Below are positions 42,089-50,036 of a DNA stretch of 64,000 nt, piece by piece. The stretch covers positions 310,001-374,000 of the forward strand of contig NZ_CP022958.1 in assembly GCF_006496635.1 (NCBI RefSeq), in the 5' to 3' direction. The stretch is from Azoarcus sp. DD4 (GTDB taxonomy: Bacteria > Pseudomonadota > Gammaproteobacteria > Burkholderiales > Rhodocyclaceae). The notes below the pieces were generated by a model. That model searched no databases and was not told where the DNA came from. It saw only the letters and a program-made list of their open reading frames with translations. The position numbers were made by a program, and so were the translations under genes. How positions within the stretch are numbered: position 1 is the first letter of the stretch; each line of letters starts with the position of its first letter.

Positions 42089-44141
42089 GTTTATTGGCGT
42101 TACGGGTAGCACGACTGGAGAGGTGATGCAGGGCTCGCTGATCGGTGCTTTCTTTCACGACCGCAGCGGGTGGCGTCAAGGGAGGGTCGAATTCCGGAAA
42201 CTCGCCGACCTGGTAGTAGTTCCAGGTTTTCATGACCAGAGCGCGGACTTCGTCGGACAGGGTGGAGTGGAATAGTCTCGAGTGGCCAAAGCCCTCGCTT
42301 GGGTCGGCCCGCCAATCCGCAATGCCGATCAGAATCTTTCGCAATGCCGGATTGTCCAGCGCTTTCCCCTGGCCAATCGCCACATCCATCGCCGTCACCC
42401 AGCGGTGATGTTCCTGGTTGGCGATGATGGATGAATGGTAGGAATTGAGCATGCCGGCCGGATCGTCCTGAATCCGCTTTCTCGCTTCCTGCGGCGTCTC
42501 TTCGCGATAGACGAGCACGCTGCCGTCCTTCTGCCGCCAGAGCTTGTCGACCAGCACCCTGTCGCCTTCGTCCTTGCCGCGATTCATCTCCGCTGTCAGC
42601 TCGGCGGGCGTCGGCAGGGGATGGCGGTCCTGCAGTTCGGGATGTACCCGGTGCACCATGTTGCGCCGGATGGTGGTGACGGCGATGGAGGCGTCGATGG
42701 GGTCGAAGGCGGCCCGGCCCTCGTAGCGGGGGTCGCTTTGCCGAGTGGCGGGCAGTTCGCCGTGATGCAGATCGGGTTGGAACGACGGGTTGAGCGCCTC
42801 GCCGGTGATGGTGCGCATGGTGTTGGTCTGGACGTCCCAGCGCGCGGCGCTGGTCAGCTTGCTCGCGTCATAGCCGGGTTCGTCGGGCAGTCGCAGGTTG
42901 TGCCGGTAGGGGGTGTGCTCGCCGACTTCGCAGCGCTTGCCGTCACGATCGCGCCACGTCCAGATGCGCTGGAAGAAGTTCCGGCCCAGCCTCGAGAGCA
43001 TGGGGCGCTGCTCGGAACGCTGGCCGGGGATCGAGTATGAGATCGTGTCCGGCACGCCCAGGGTGCCGATGCCCGCCACATTGAGCAGGCCGACGGTCAG
43101 GTCGTGAGGGCAGAAGTAGAGATAGACCTTGCCGCGGTTGTCGCGCTCGGCAAAGGTGACATAGGGTGAATCCGATGCTTCCGGCGCGGCCGGTCGGCAT
43201 CCTTCATGAGGCGTCCAGCGCAGTCCTGTCCGACCTTTGCTGGCTGGCGAGCTGCTGAGCAGGGCTTCCAGCGGTGGGGCGTCATGCGCTTGCGCGCATA
43301 CCCTTTGCACCAGGTTGATCAGGGTCTCGACGCGCGCATGCGTCGTCTGCTGCTCGCCACCGCTTTGGGCGATGGTGTCGAGCGGTGGCGCATGCAGCCC
43401 GTATGGCGGGTGATTGAGGATCAGGCAGTCCGCCGGCCGTTTCGTCCATGCCTGGGCGAGCAAGGAAATCAGGCAGCCCTGCGAGTGCCCGACCACCGTG
43501 ATGGTCTCGTCCGGGTCTACCCGGCGGATGGTGTCGATCAGCGCCGCCAGGCGCCTGGCAGCGAGCGCCATGTAGCGTCTGTCGGGAGCTTGCCGCAGCG
43601 GATGGGCGATATCGCTGAACTTGTCGCTGATACGCACCAGCAGGCTGCTGCGGAAGTTGCCGCCGAACATGTCCACGATATTGCTGGTGGCGTTGGCGAA
43701 CATGCCCCCACCCTTGGCGTAGTCGCGGTCCAGTCGATTGCCATGCACGTCTACGACTTCGCCATTGATCCGTTTCCTCCCGATCTCCCGATGGTTGGCG
43801 CGGTAGCCCCAGTAGAAGGGGATGACCGGGCTGTTGCTGCGGTTGTTGAGGCGCAGGCGGAAGTAGATCTTGTCGGGGTCCGCCACGGCGTCTTCGCCGG
43901 GGACAGGAATGGTGTAGTCGTTCGGGTAGAGGTCGCTGCGGTCCAGCCGCTCGTTGAGTCCCATGCACAGGCCGTTGTCGAGTGCCGGGTAGTGGGTGCC
44001 GAGGTCGTTCACCCCATGGACCAGGATGATCACGCCGGGCAACGCGCGTTTGACTTCCACCGGATGGTCGCGCCAGCGGTTGGGCAGGGTGGTGGCGCTG
44101 CTGCGGCCGATTTCGCGCGGCGGCATGGTGGTGGCGGACAT
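42072..44141 (-). CDS. tle3: Type VI phospholipase effector Tle3-like, copy 2
   Basis: Second Tle3-like lipase, 689 aa, with the same architecture as copy 1. The first 140 residues are very similar (SATTLPNRWRDHPVEV identical), the nucleophile elbow VVGHSQGCLIS has Ser220 at the same residue number, and the FCPHDLTVGLLNVAG block is conserved. The middle (about residues 290-340) and the C-terminus differ more. It is the most upstream gene of the four, so the likely operon order is tle3-tla3-tle3-tla3. The 170 bp upstream contains a terminator of the next operon. Confidence 0.85.
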   Translation of the reverse strand: MSATTMPPREIGRSSATTLPNRWRDHPVEVKRALPGVIILVHGVNDLGTHYPALDNGLCMGLNERLDRSDLYPNDYTIPVPGEDAVADPDKIYFRLRLNNRSNSPVIPFYWGYRANHREIGRKRINGEVVDVHGNRLDRDYAKGGGMFANATSNIVDMFGGNFRSSLLVRISDKFSDIAHPLRQAPDRRYMALAARRLAALIDTIRRVDPDETITVVGHSQGCLISLLAQAWTKRPADCLILNHPPYGLHAPPLDTIAQSGGEQQTTHARVETLINLVQRVCAQAHDAPPLEALLSSSPASKGRTGLRWTPHEGCRPAAPEASDSPYVTFAERDNRGKVYLYFCPHDLTVGLLNVAGIGTLGVPDTISYSIPGQRSEQRPMLSRLGRNFFQRIWTWRDRDGKRCEVGEHTPYRHNLRLPDEPGYDASKLTSAARWDVQTNTMRTITGEALNPSFQPDLHHGELPATRQSDPRYEGRAAFDPIDASIAVTTIRRNMVHRVHPELQDRHPLPTPAELTAEMNRGKDEGDRVLVDKLWRQKDGSVLVYREETPQEARKRIQDDPAGMLNSYHSSIIANQEHHRWVTAMDVAIGQGKALDNPALRKILIGIADWRADPSEGFGHSRLFHSTLSDEVRALVMKTWNYYQVGEFPEFDPPLTPPAAVVKESTDQRALHHLSSRATRNANKHDHHE

Positions 44142-44239
44142 GGGCGAAGCCGTGAGGCTGGCTGTGGCGAACGCGTCGGATTATGCATTATGCAAATTGC
44201 AATTGTCATTTCCTGCATTCGTTTTCCCACCGGAAAGCA

Positions 44240-44274
44240 CGACGCCCCGCCGGCTTGCGCCGGGCGGGGCGTCG
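44240..44274 (-). terminator. Strong hairpin after the radical SAM gene
   Basis: Perfect 12-bp arms CGACGCCCCGCC (44240-44251) and GGCGGGGCGTCG (44263-44274) with an 11-nt spacer. It is placed about 40 bp after the radical SAM stop on the minus strand, followed there by TGCTTTCC. Probable intrinsic terminator. Confidence 0.75.
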
Positions 44275-44312
44275 TTGGGGCCGTGCCGCGGAAGCTGCGC
44301 GGCCGGCGGCGG

Positions 44313-45938
44313 TCAGGCCGCCTGGATGCGCGGGGCGGCGATCGCGGTGGCGTCTTCCACCTTGGGCTTGGGCTTGCGCGAGATCTTCACCGGCGACATC
44401 GCAGCGAGCGCGTCGGCCTGCAGTTCCGGGCTGAGGAAGGGGGTGAGGCCGCGCGGCTGGCGCGGATGCGGGGCGAAGTCGCGGGCGGCGGCTTCGATCT
44501 GGGCCTTGTTGGCGCTGAAGTAGCGCGCGGCCTGGATCACGCGCGGCGCGTTCTTCAGCAGGTGCCACAGGCTCCAGCGGTGCTGCCAGATGCGCTTGCT
44601 GAAGCGGCGGCGGTAGGCCTTGCTGTCGTAGTAGCGGCGCACGTGCCAGTTGTAGAGCGCATCCATCTGCTCGCGCGATTCGAAGCCGTTGGGTTTGAAG
44701 ACGAAGTTGAGGCAGTTCATCAGCCGCCAGTCCTCGATGAAGTCGCCTTCCTTGCCGGACACGCATTCGTCCCAGATCGGCGCGCCGTACATCGGGCTGA
44801 ACTTGGTCATGTTCATCTCGTCGAGGTCGAGGTCGAGGATGAAGTCGCTCGTGGCCTTCAGGGTTTCCGGCGTTTCGCCCGGCAGGCCGAAGATGAAGAG
44901 GCCCTTGGCGCGCAGCCCGGCGGCGTGGATCTGCTCCACCGTCTTGCGTACCGCGTCCAGCGTCACGCCCGTTTTGTGGCGTTCCATCATGCCGGGGTCG
45001 GCCGATTCGATGCCCATCGACACCATCAGCGCGCCGGCGCGCTTGAGCAGCGCCAGCATTTCGTCCGAAGTGTGGCCGGTGCGGATCGCACAGTTGAAAT
45101 CCACCCCCAGCGGCTTGGCGATGAGCAGTTCGCAGAGGTCGTGGATGCGCTTCTTGTGGGCGGTGAAGAGGTCGTCGTAGATGTTGATGTGGTGCACGCC
45201 GAAGGTGTCGCGCAGGTGCCGGATGTGGTCGTGCACGTATTGCGGCGAGTTGTACTTGTAGAGCCGCTCGTACACCGTGCGGTCGCAGAACGAACAGGTG
45301 TAGGGGCAGCCGCGCGAGGTGATCATGGTCGCGCCCCAGCGCTTCTCGTAGGAGAACAGCGGCAGGTGGTAGCCGTGAGGAAAGCCGGCGAGCTTTTCGT
45401 AGGCGGGGAAGGGCAGTTCGTCGAGGTCGAGGATGCGGGTGCGGCGCTCGTTGATGATGGCGCGGCCGGTATCGTCGCGGTAGATGATGTTGGCGATGTC
45501 CTTCGGCGCCAGGCCGTTGGCCACGTCCAGGATGGCGCCTTCGCCCTCGCCGATGCAGAGGTAGTCGATTTCCGGGAAGTGCTCCAGCAGCGGCGCGCCG
45601 ATCGACGAGGTGTGCACGTTGCCGAAGAAGGTCTTCACGTGCGGCAGCTTCTGCTTGATCTGCTCCGCCATGTCCACCGCGTCCATGAAGCCCGAGGTAG
45701 TGGCGGAAAAACCCACCAGCTCGGGCTTGGTGGCGATGATCTGGGCGACGTTCGCTTCCAGCGAGGCCGGCGCGTAGGGGCCCATGCAGTCGTGCAGCTG
45801 GGTGGGATGGCCGTGCTTTTCCAGCCAGGACGCCAGCTGCAGGATGCCGATCGGCGCCATGCGGTTGGCCAGTATCGTGAAGTCGGGCTGGCCGGGCACG
45901 AAATTGAACCCGGCGGGATGGACGAGGGTTACGCGCAT
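44313..45938 (-). CDS. B12-binding-domain-type radical SAM protein
   Basis: Radical SAM enzyme of 541 aa. The N-terminal Rossmann-like domain (about residues 1-140) has the cobalamin-domain shape (MAPIGILQLASWLEKHGHP, LVGFSATTSGFMDAVDMAEQ), but the DxHxxG lower-ligand motif reads DCMG, so His-on cobalamin binding is not supported. The SAM cluster CPYTCSFC (Cys211, 215, 218) is intact, followed by IESADPGMMERHKTG and GLFIFGLPGETPETL. BchE/HpnJ-like relatives work on lipids, tetrapyrroles or natural products; no substrate can be inferred, and the neighbours do not help. A 19-bp palindrome lies just upstream. Confidence 0.85.
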   Translation of the reverse strand: MRVTLVHPAGFNFVPGQPDFTILANRMAPIGILQLASWLEKHGHPTQLHDCMGPYAPASLEANVAQIIATKPELVGFSATTSGFMDAVDMAEQIKQKLPHVKTFFGNVHTSSIGAPLLEHFPEIDYLCIGEGEGAILDVANGLAPKDIANIIYRDDTGRAIINERRTRILDLDELPFPAYEKLAGFPHGYHLPLFSYEKRWGATMITSRGCPYTCSFCDRTVYERLYKYNSPQYVHDHIRHLRDTFGVHHINIYDDLFTAHKKRIHDLCELLIAKPLGVDFNCAIRTGHTSDEMLALLKRAGALMVSMGIESADPGMMERHKTGVTLDAVRKTVEQIHAAGLRAKGLFIFGLPGETPETLKATSDFILDLDLDEMNMTKFSPMYGAPIWDECVSGKEGDFIEDWRLMNCLNFVFKPNGFESREQMDALYNWHVRRYYDSKAYRRRFSKRIWQHRWSLWHLLKNAPRVIQAARYFSANKAQIEAAARDFAPHPRQPRGLTPFLSPELQADALAAMSPVKISRKPKPKVEDATAIAAPRIQAA

Positions 45939-45970
45939 GGTCGGGGCTCTCTAGCGTTGGGTCTAGTTGT

Positions 45971-45989
45971 GGGCAAAACTGTTTTGCCC
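45971..45989. promoter_or_regulatory. 19-bp palindrome upstream of the radical SAM gene
   Basis: Perfect 8-bp arms GGGCAAAA and TTTTGCCC around CTG, 33 bp upstream of the ATG at 45938, between two minus-strand genes. The length and position suit an operator for a dimeric regulator. It does not match FNR, Fur or LexA consensus. It could alternatively be a short terminator for the upstream gene, though no T-run follows. Confidence 0.5.
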
Positions 45990-46129
45990 CGATTGTGCGT
46001 GATTTCGGCCTTGGCAGTAAGTGGTTTTCTATGCGCTCCGCGAAAAAATATCCAGCGAATTCATCGGTCTGGACGCGACACGGGTCCGGGCTGCGCTGGC
46101 TGCACAGGCCGCGCGGAACTACGGCCCTG

Positions 46130-47104
46130 CTAGGGATGGCGGCGATAGACGGTGAGGTGGTCGGTGCCGGATTCCGGCGCCCACACTTCGCCCGGCCGGC
46201 CGAGGATCTGGCGGATGGCCGCGCCCGGCTGCGGCGACGGAAACGCGGTGAAGCGCTCGCTGAGCGGATCGAAGTGCAGCATGGCATTGGCGCCGAAGTC
46301 GCTCACCCACACCTCGTCCTGCGGGTCCACGTACACCGCGTAGGGCTTGGGAGCATCGCCCGGCAGCTTCCACGCGCGCCACGCGCCCGTCCTGGGGTCG
46401 TAGCGCGACAGCTGGCCGGACGACCATTCGCTCACCCAGATCCGCCCCACCGAATCCGCCCACACCCGGCGCGCGCCCTGGCGCGGCGTCGGCGGCTCCA
46501 GCGCCTGCGCGCGGCCGCTGGCGGTGTCGATGCGGGCGATGTGGTTGCCGGCGAGCGAGGCGTAGTAGATGTCGCCGGAGGGCGTGGCGGTGATGCCGTA
46601 AGGGCCGCGCCCGCGTGGCGCGTCGAACACCCGCAGCTCGCCGCTGGCCGGGTCCAGCCGGCCGTAGATGCCGGACTGGCCGGTGAACCACAATATGCCC
46701 TTGCCGTCGAAGGCGGCGGTGTTGAGGTTGGCGTAGCCGCTGTCGGGCGGCAGCGGGAAACGGCGCACCTCGAAGCTCTTGGGATCCACCCGCACGATGG
46801 CGTTCAGCCCGCTGTCGGTAATCCACGGCGCGCCGTCCGGGCCCACGATCACCCCATGCGGCGCCGAGCCGGTGCCCAGCGCGATCTGCCGCGTCTGGCC
46901 GGTGGCCGGGTCCAGCCTGCCGAGCGCACCCTGCGCCTGCGCGGTGTACCACACCGGCCCGCCCGCCTCCGGCGCCGGCGCCACGTCGTGCGGATGAGCG
47001 CCCGCCGGCACGCGAAAGCGCGTCACCGTCACCTCGGGCGTCTCGGCGGCCGTTGCCGCCGCGGAAACCAGTGCCAAGCCAAACACCCAGGCCTTCCAGC
47101 GCAT
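46130..47104 (-). CDS. Virginiamycin B lyase-like beta-propeller, exported
   Basis: Secreted six- or seven-bladed propeller of 324 aa. The signal peptide (RWKAWVFGLALVSAAATA, cleavage before AETPE) starts at the ATG at 47104, preceded by AGGAGGAGAG. Repeated blade motifs of the Vgb/streptogramin-lyase family occur about every 40-45 residues (GPDGAPWITDSGLNAIVRVD, FDGKGILWFTGQSGIYGRLD, TPSGDIYYASLAGNHIARID, DSVGRIWVSEWSSGQLSRYD). It lies 19 bp from the histidine phosphatase gene upstream, so both are probably co-transcribed. Lyase activity on an antibiotic is not implied; many homologues are simply propeller binding proteins. Confidence 0.82.
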   Translation of the reverse strand: MRWKAWVFGLALVSAAATAAETPEVTVTRFRVPAGAHPHDVAPAPEAGGPVWYTAQAQGALGRLDPATGQTRQIALGTGSAPHGVIVGPDGAPWITDSGLNAIVRVDPKSFEVRRFPLPPDSGYANLNTAAFDGKGILWFTGQSGIYGRLDPASGELRVFDAPRGRGPYGITATPSGDIYYASLAGNHIARIDTASGRAQALEPPTPRQGARRVWADSVGRIWVSEWSSGQLSRYDPRTGAWRAWKLPGDAPKPYAVYVDPQDEVWVSDFGANAMLHFDPLSERFTAFPSPQPGAAIRQILGRPGEVWAPESGTDHLTVYRRHP

Positions 47105-47123
47105 CGCACTCTCCTCCTGCCTG

Positions 47124-47744
47124 CTATTGCCTGTCCGCCAGCGCCAGCCATTCCTCCGGCGCCACATGCGCGATCACTTCGAAGCCGCCACTGCCGTCCG
47201 GCCGCAGCACGACAGCGCCGGCCTCCACCGGCCGCCTGTCCGACACCAGCATGAAGACGTTGCCGTGGCTCACCAGCACGGTGTTGCTGCCGGCCGGCGG
47301 CACCGTTGCCAGCAGGGCGCGGGCGCGCCGGGCCAGCGATTCCACCCCGCCGGCGTGCTGCGCGTGCGTCGTGTTCACCAGCCCGCGGTGGGTCTCCACC
47401 GGGCCCAGGTTCAGCAGGCGGGCGGTTTCCAGCGTGCGGCAGAATTCGCTCGTCAGCACCCGCGCCACCGGTATCCGCAGCCGCCGCATCGCCTCGCCCA
47501 CGCGGCGCGCGGTGTCCCGCCCGGCGTCGGAAAGCTGGCGCATCTCGGCGGGCGCGCAGCTTTCCCAGCCGCTGTCCTGGCGCCGGTCGGCCTGCGACCA
47601 CTCGGTGGCCGCGTGGCGGAAGTAGAGCACGTAGCCGCCCGCCCGCAGCGCTTCCACCAAGGCCGGTTCGACAGCGGCTCCGGGCGCGGGCATTCCCAGC
47701 CAGAACAGCAGCAAGCCGGCAATGAAGGCGCGGGGCAAACGCAT
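47124..47744 (-). CDS. Exported histidine phosphatase-family protein
   Basis: Phosphoglycerate mutase-like (histidine phosphatase branch 1) protein of 206 aa. The signal peptide RLPRAFIAGLLLFWLGMPAP supports the start at 47744, which follows GGGAGG. The N-terminal catalytic motif reads YVLYFRHAATEWS, so the usual RHG is RHA while the His is kept. The second His lies in NTVLVSHGNVFML, and Arg and Glu of the pocket appear in FCRTLETARLL. Periplasmic location is likely. Co-directional with the propeller gene. Confidence 0.85.
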   Translation of the reverse strand: MRLPRAFIAGLLLFWLGMPAPGAAVEPALVEALRAGGYVLYFRHAATEWSQADRRQDSGWESCAPAEMRQLSDAGRDTARRVGEAMRRLRIPVARVLTSEFCRTLETARLLNLGPVETHRGLVNTTHAQHAGGVESLARRARALLATVPPAGSNTVLVSHGNVFMLVSDRRPVEAGAVVLRPDGSGGFEVIAHVAPEEWLALADRQ

Positions 47745-47892
47745 CGGACCTCCCGCAACGGTGCTCATGGTCCGATATAGCCGGCGCTGCTGCCCGCGTC
47801 CACCACCAATCACGTCATATGAAATACGGCTTGCCGTTGCCCATGACGCTGCGATGAATTAGTGTCGCGTTTTCGCATCCGGACTATCCCGC

Positions 47893-48483
47893 ATGGCCAG
47901 CGTCCCACCCGGTTTCAAGCCCGGCATCGCCAATCTGGAACGTGCCTGGGGCTGTTCCCCCGACCTGATCGCCGACGCCCAGTGGTCCGGGATGGACGCG
48001 ATCGACCTCGAAACGCTGCAGGACTTCTGCCGCACCGAACGCAAGCTGCTCATCTTCCGCGCGCCCGGCGGCAACGGCCGCGACGTGCGCGGCCTCGGGC
48101 TGGAAATCCGCCCCAAGCCCGCCTGGATGAAACAGAAGACCCACGGCAGCTGGATCGTCGACGGCGGCCGCTTCTACACCAGCGACTGGGACCTGCTCTC
48201 CGCCTGGCAACGCAGTGGCGCCGGCTACAGCCGCTACGAACTCGCCGCCGACACCCGCCAGACCACCGAATTCCTCAAGCGCATCAACCGGCAACTGCTG
48301 TTCCCGCTGCAGCACGGCGCCAACGACGACTACCTGGACGAACAGGGCAGGCCGAAGAACACCGCAATCGGCAGCAAATTCATCGCAATCGACGAAACGG
48401 GACGTATCGACCGCTGCGAAACGCAGGCGGTGATGAAAGCGTATTACGCCACGCGCGGGCTGGTGCCCTGGCTATATGGGTAG
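47893..48483 (+). CDS. Putative minimal edema-factor/ExoY-like nucleotidyl cyclase domain protein
   Basis: Stand-alone 196-aa protein, no signal or membrane segment. By eye it follows the order of motifs in anthrax edema factor, CyaA and ExoY. A KLLIFRAPGG block (residues 51-60) matches the FRxV/GIRPV block. Lys75 and Lys82 are 7 apart and followed by THGSW, as in the KG-x5-GKSSxW ATP-binding loop. TSDWDLL has Asp98 and Asp100, as in the metal-binding TADYDLF. LQHGANDDY has His141 and Asn144, as in the HGxxxDN region, and FIAIDETGRI follows. The roughly 100-residue domain between the Lys and Asp motifs of the known enzymes is missing. No catalytic claim can be made without a search. Confidence 0.5.
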   Translation: MASVPPGFKPGIANLERAWGCSPDLIADAQWSGMDAIDLETLQDFCRTERKLLIFRAPGGNGRDVRGLGLEIRPKPAWMKQKTHGSWIVDGGRFYTSDWDLLSAWQRSGAGYSRYELAADTRQTTEFLKRINRQLLFPLQHGANDDYLDEQGRPKNTAIGSKFIAIDETGRIDRCETQAVMKAYYATRGLVPWLYG

Positions 48484-48559
48484 GGCGTTCTGAAATGCAG
48501 GACGAAGGAATGCTCTTGGCGTAGTTGAAGTCACGGAAAAGCACATAGGAGACTCTTCG

Positions 48560-48949
48560 ATGGACGATCAAACCGCAATTCAATTCGTTCGCGACGTCAT
48601 CGCCGGAACGAAGCCGCTACTCAGCCAGGAAGTGAAGGCGCTGACCGCGGACCCCAATCCGGAATGGTTCTGCAAGTACAACGGCGCAATGGTGAAGATG
48701 CACACCGGCGCGCGGCGGGAAACCCTGTCGGGGGTGAAGTTCGTCGATGTCGATGGCGAGCGCAGCTTTTTCAACATCGGCATGCAGAAGGCGATGAAAG
48801 GCGGCGTCGGCCCGAGCAAGGCCATCAACGAACATTGCTACGCCTTCGCATCCTGGACCGCCGGCCTGACCTGGACCGAGGCGAAGGATTTCCTGAAGAA
48901 GCTGCTGGACAACAGCGTGGCAATGACGCCGAATTTGAAGAGGAGTTGA
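48560..48949 (+). CDS. Small unknown protein, candidate partner/immunity protein
   Basis: Soluble protein of 129 aa, not recognised. It has an acidic helical start (DDQTAIQFVRDVIAGTKPLL), a central block PEWFCKYNGAMVKMHTGARR with RSFFNIGMQKAMKGG, and an Ala/Trp-rich end (CYAFASWTAGLTWTEAKDFL). No signal peptide or helix-turn-helix. It follows the cyclase-like gene by 76 bp on the same strand. Small genes just downstream of toxins are often immunity proteins, which makes that a testable guess and no more. Confidence 0.6.
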   Translation: MDDQTAIQFVRDVIAGTKPLLSQEVKALTADPNPEWFCKYNGAMVKMHTGARRETLSGVKFVDVDGERSFFNIGMQKAMKGGVGPSKAINEHCYAFASWTAGLTWTEAKDFLKKLLDNSVAMTPNLKRS

Positions 48950-49199
48950 TTGGGGTGGTAGTTGTCTGTCGGGGGGCGACGATATTGCCGGTTACTGGAT
49001 AGGGCGCGTAGGGATGTATGAGGATCAGGGGGCGTGGCGGAAGCGCGGGCTGCATATCAATAACATATGGCGGGAGTTCGGCCGGAGAGGACGGTCGTCG
49101 CCCCGCCTTTGATCGGTAGTTCTCGATCCCAAGCTGAGCTTCGAGCTTCGAGCTTCGAGCTTCGAGTGGCTAGGGCTGCAAGCGCCTCACTCCCGATGT
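48950..49199. other. 250-bp intergenic region at the edge of the restriction island
   Basis: No credible gene. GC content falls towards the right side, where the lower-GC restriction-modification genes begin. It contains a 7-bp tandem repeat (listed separately). No attachment-site duplicate or tRNA is visible. Confidence 0.4.
49136..49166. repeat. Tandem 7-bp repeat (TCGAGCT), about 4.4 copies
   Basis: Three full TCGAGCT units from 49141 to 49161, with a partial unit on each side (GAGCT and TCGAG). It lies about 35 bp beyond the endonuclease stop, at the border of the restriction-modification island. Slippage-prone and possibly variable between strains. Confidence 0.85.
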
Positions 49200-50036
49200 T
49201 CAGTGACTGCTGGTTTGGCGGCTGTTGTATGCCTTGAGGTCGGCAGGCGTTATCTGAGAAGACGCTACCAGTTGATAGTGGCGTTCCTCAACAACCTTGA
49301 TGTCTCCGTCCTCAACAGTCAGTTCAAACAGTGCGATCTTGTCGTCATTCATAAACTGGGCAGAGATGGCGCGGCAGATCAACGTCGGGAACTTCTCGGC
49401 ACAACAGGCGATGTCTTGCTGAGTTTGGACAACACCGTGCTTGTCAGTCCCACCCTTGGCCTGCACCGGGATAACGAACTGCCTACCGAACTTATCCACC
49501 CCCACGTATATCTCGTCGATCTCAATCTGACCGATGTCGGTAACCGTGGTCCGTAGATGGTTCTGGAGGGAATAGGTAGTGATCCCAAGGAACACGTCAA
49601 TCAGCCGGTTATATCGAACCTTGGCAAGCAGAGCCTGTTCGTCGGACTGGGCATAGGCCGTGATAATCTCGGGCGTGGAATCGGGAACCTTGATGGTTAC
49701 CAGACTTTGATTGGGGACGATCCGGTTTGCCGATGCAAGGCGGAAGCGATACTTCGCCCTACCGGCACCCTCGATAATCCACTCTCGACCCTCTGGAGCG
49801 GTCTTGGTAATCGCCGCTGGCAAGTCCTTCCGATAGCGGAACGAGTAGAGGACATCGCCAATGTTCTTGGGTAGCTTGATTCCCAGCTTGGTAGCTGTAT
49901 GCTCGAACTCTTCGCGGGTGAAATCGAATGAGTTATTCTTGGCCGAGTAGTGGTTATCGAATATTTTTTCGATGATGGAGTCGTAGCGGTTCTTCCCTTT
50001 ATTGGGCACTGGCTGCTTCCCCGTCTTCTTTGCCAT
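49200..50036 (-). CDS. Putative type II restriction endonuclease
   Basis: Protein of 278 aa, the third gene of a vsr-methylase-endonuclease operon, overlapping the methylase by 38 bp. A PD-(D/E)xK-like core is plausible: IEIDEIYVGVDKFGRQFV then IPVQAKGG, where Asp and the Gln-x-Lys would be metal and catalytic residues. The N-terminus is Lys/Asn-rich (KKTGKQPVPNKGKNRYDSII). Base composition is visibly lower in GC than the surrounding chromosome, a sign of transfer. The recognition sequence cannot be read. Assignment rests on context as much as on the motif. Confidence 0.72.
   Translation of the reverse strand: MAKKTGKQPVPNKGKNRYDSIIEKIFDNHYSAKNNSFDFTREEFEHTATKLGIKLPKNIGDVLYSFRYRKDLPAAITKTAPEGREWIIEGAGRAKYRFRLASANRIVPNQSLVTIKVPDSTPEIITAYAQSDEQALLAKVRYNRLIDVFLGITTYSLQNHLRTTVTDIGQIEIDEIYVGVDKFGRQFVIPVQAKGGTDKHGVVQTQQDIACCAEKFPTLICRAISAQFMNDDKIALFELTVEDGDIKVVEERHYQLVASSQITPADLKAYNSRQTSSH

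Noticed and set aside
49136..49166. CRISPR-like array at the 7-bp repeats
   Set aside because: Units are only 7 bp, without spacers, and no cas genes are present; a simple tandem repeat.
49557..49874. 105-codon plus-strand frame inside the restriction endonuclease gene
   Set aside because: Fully antisense to a gene with operon context; no motif.
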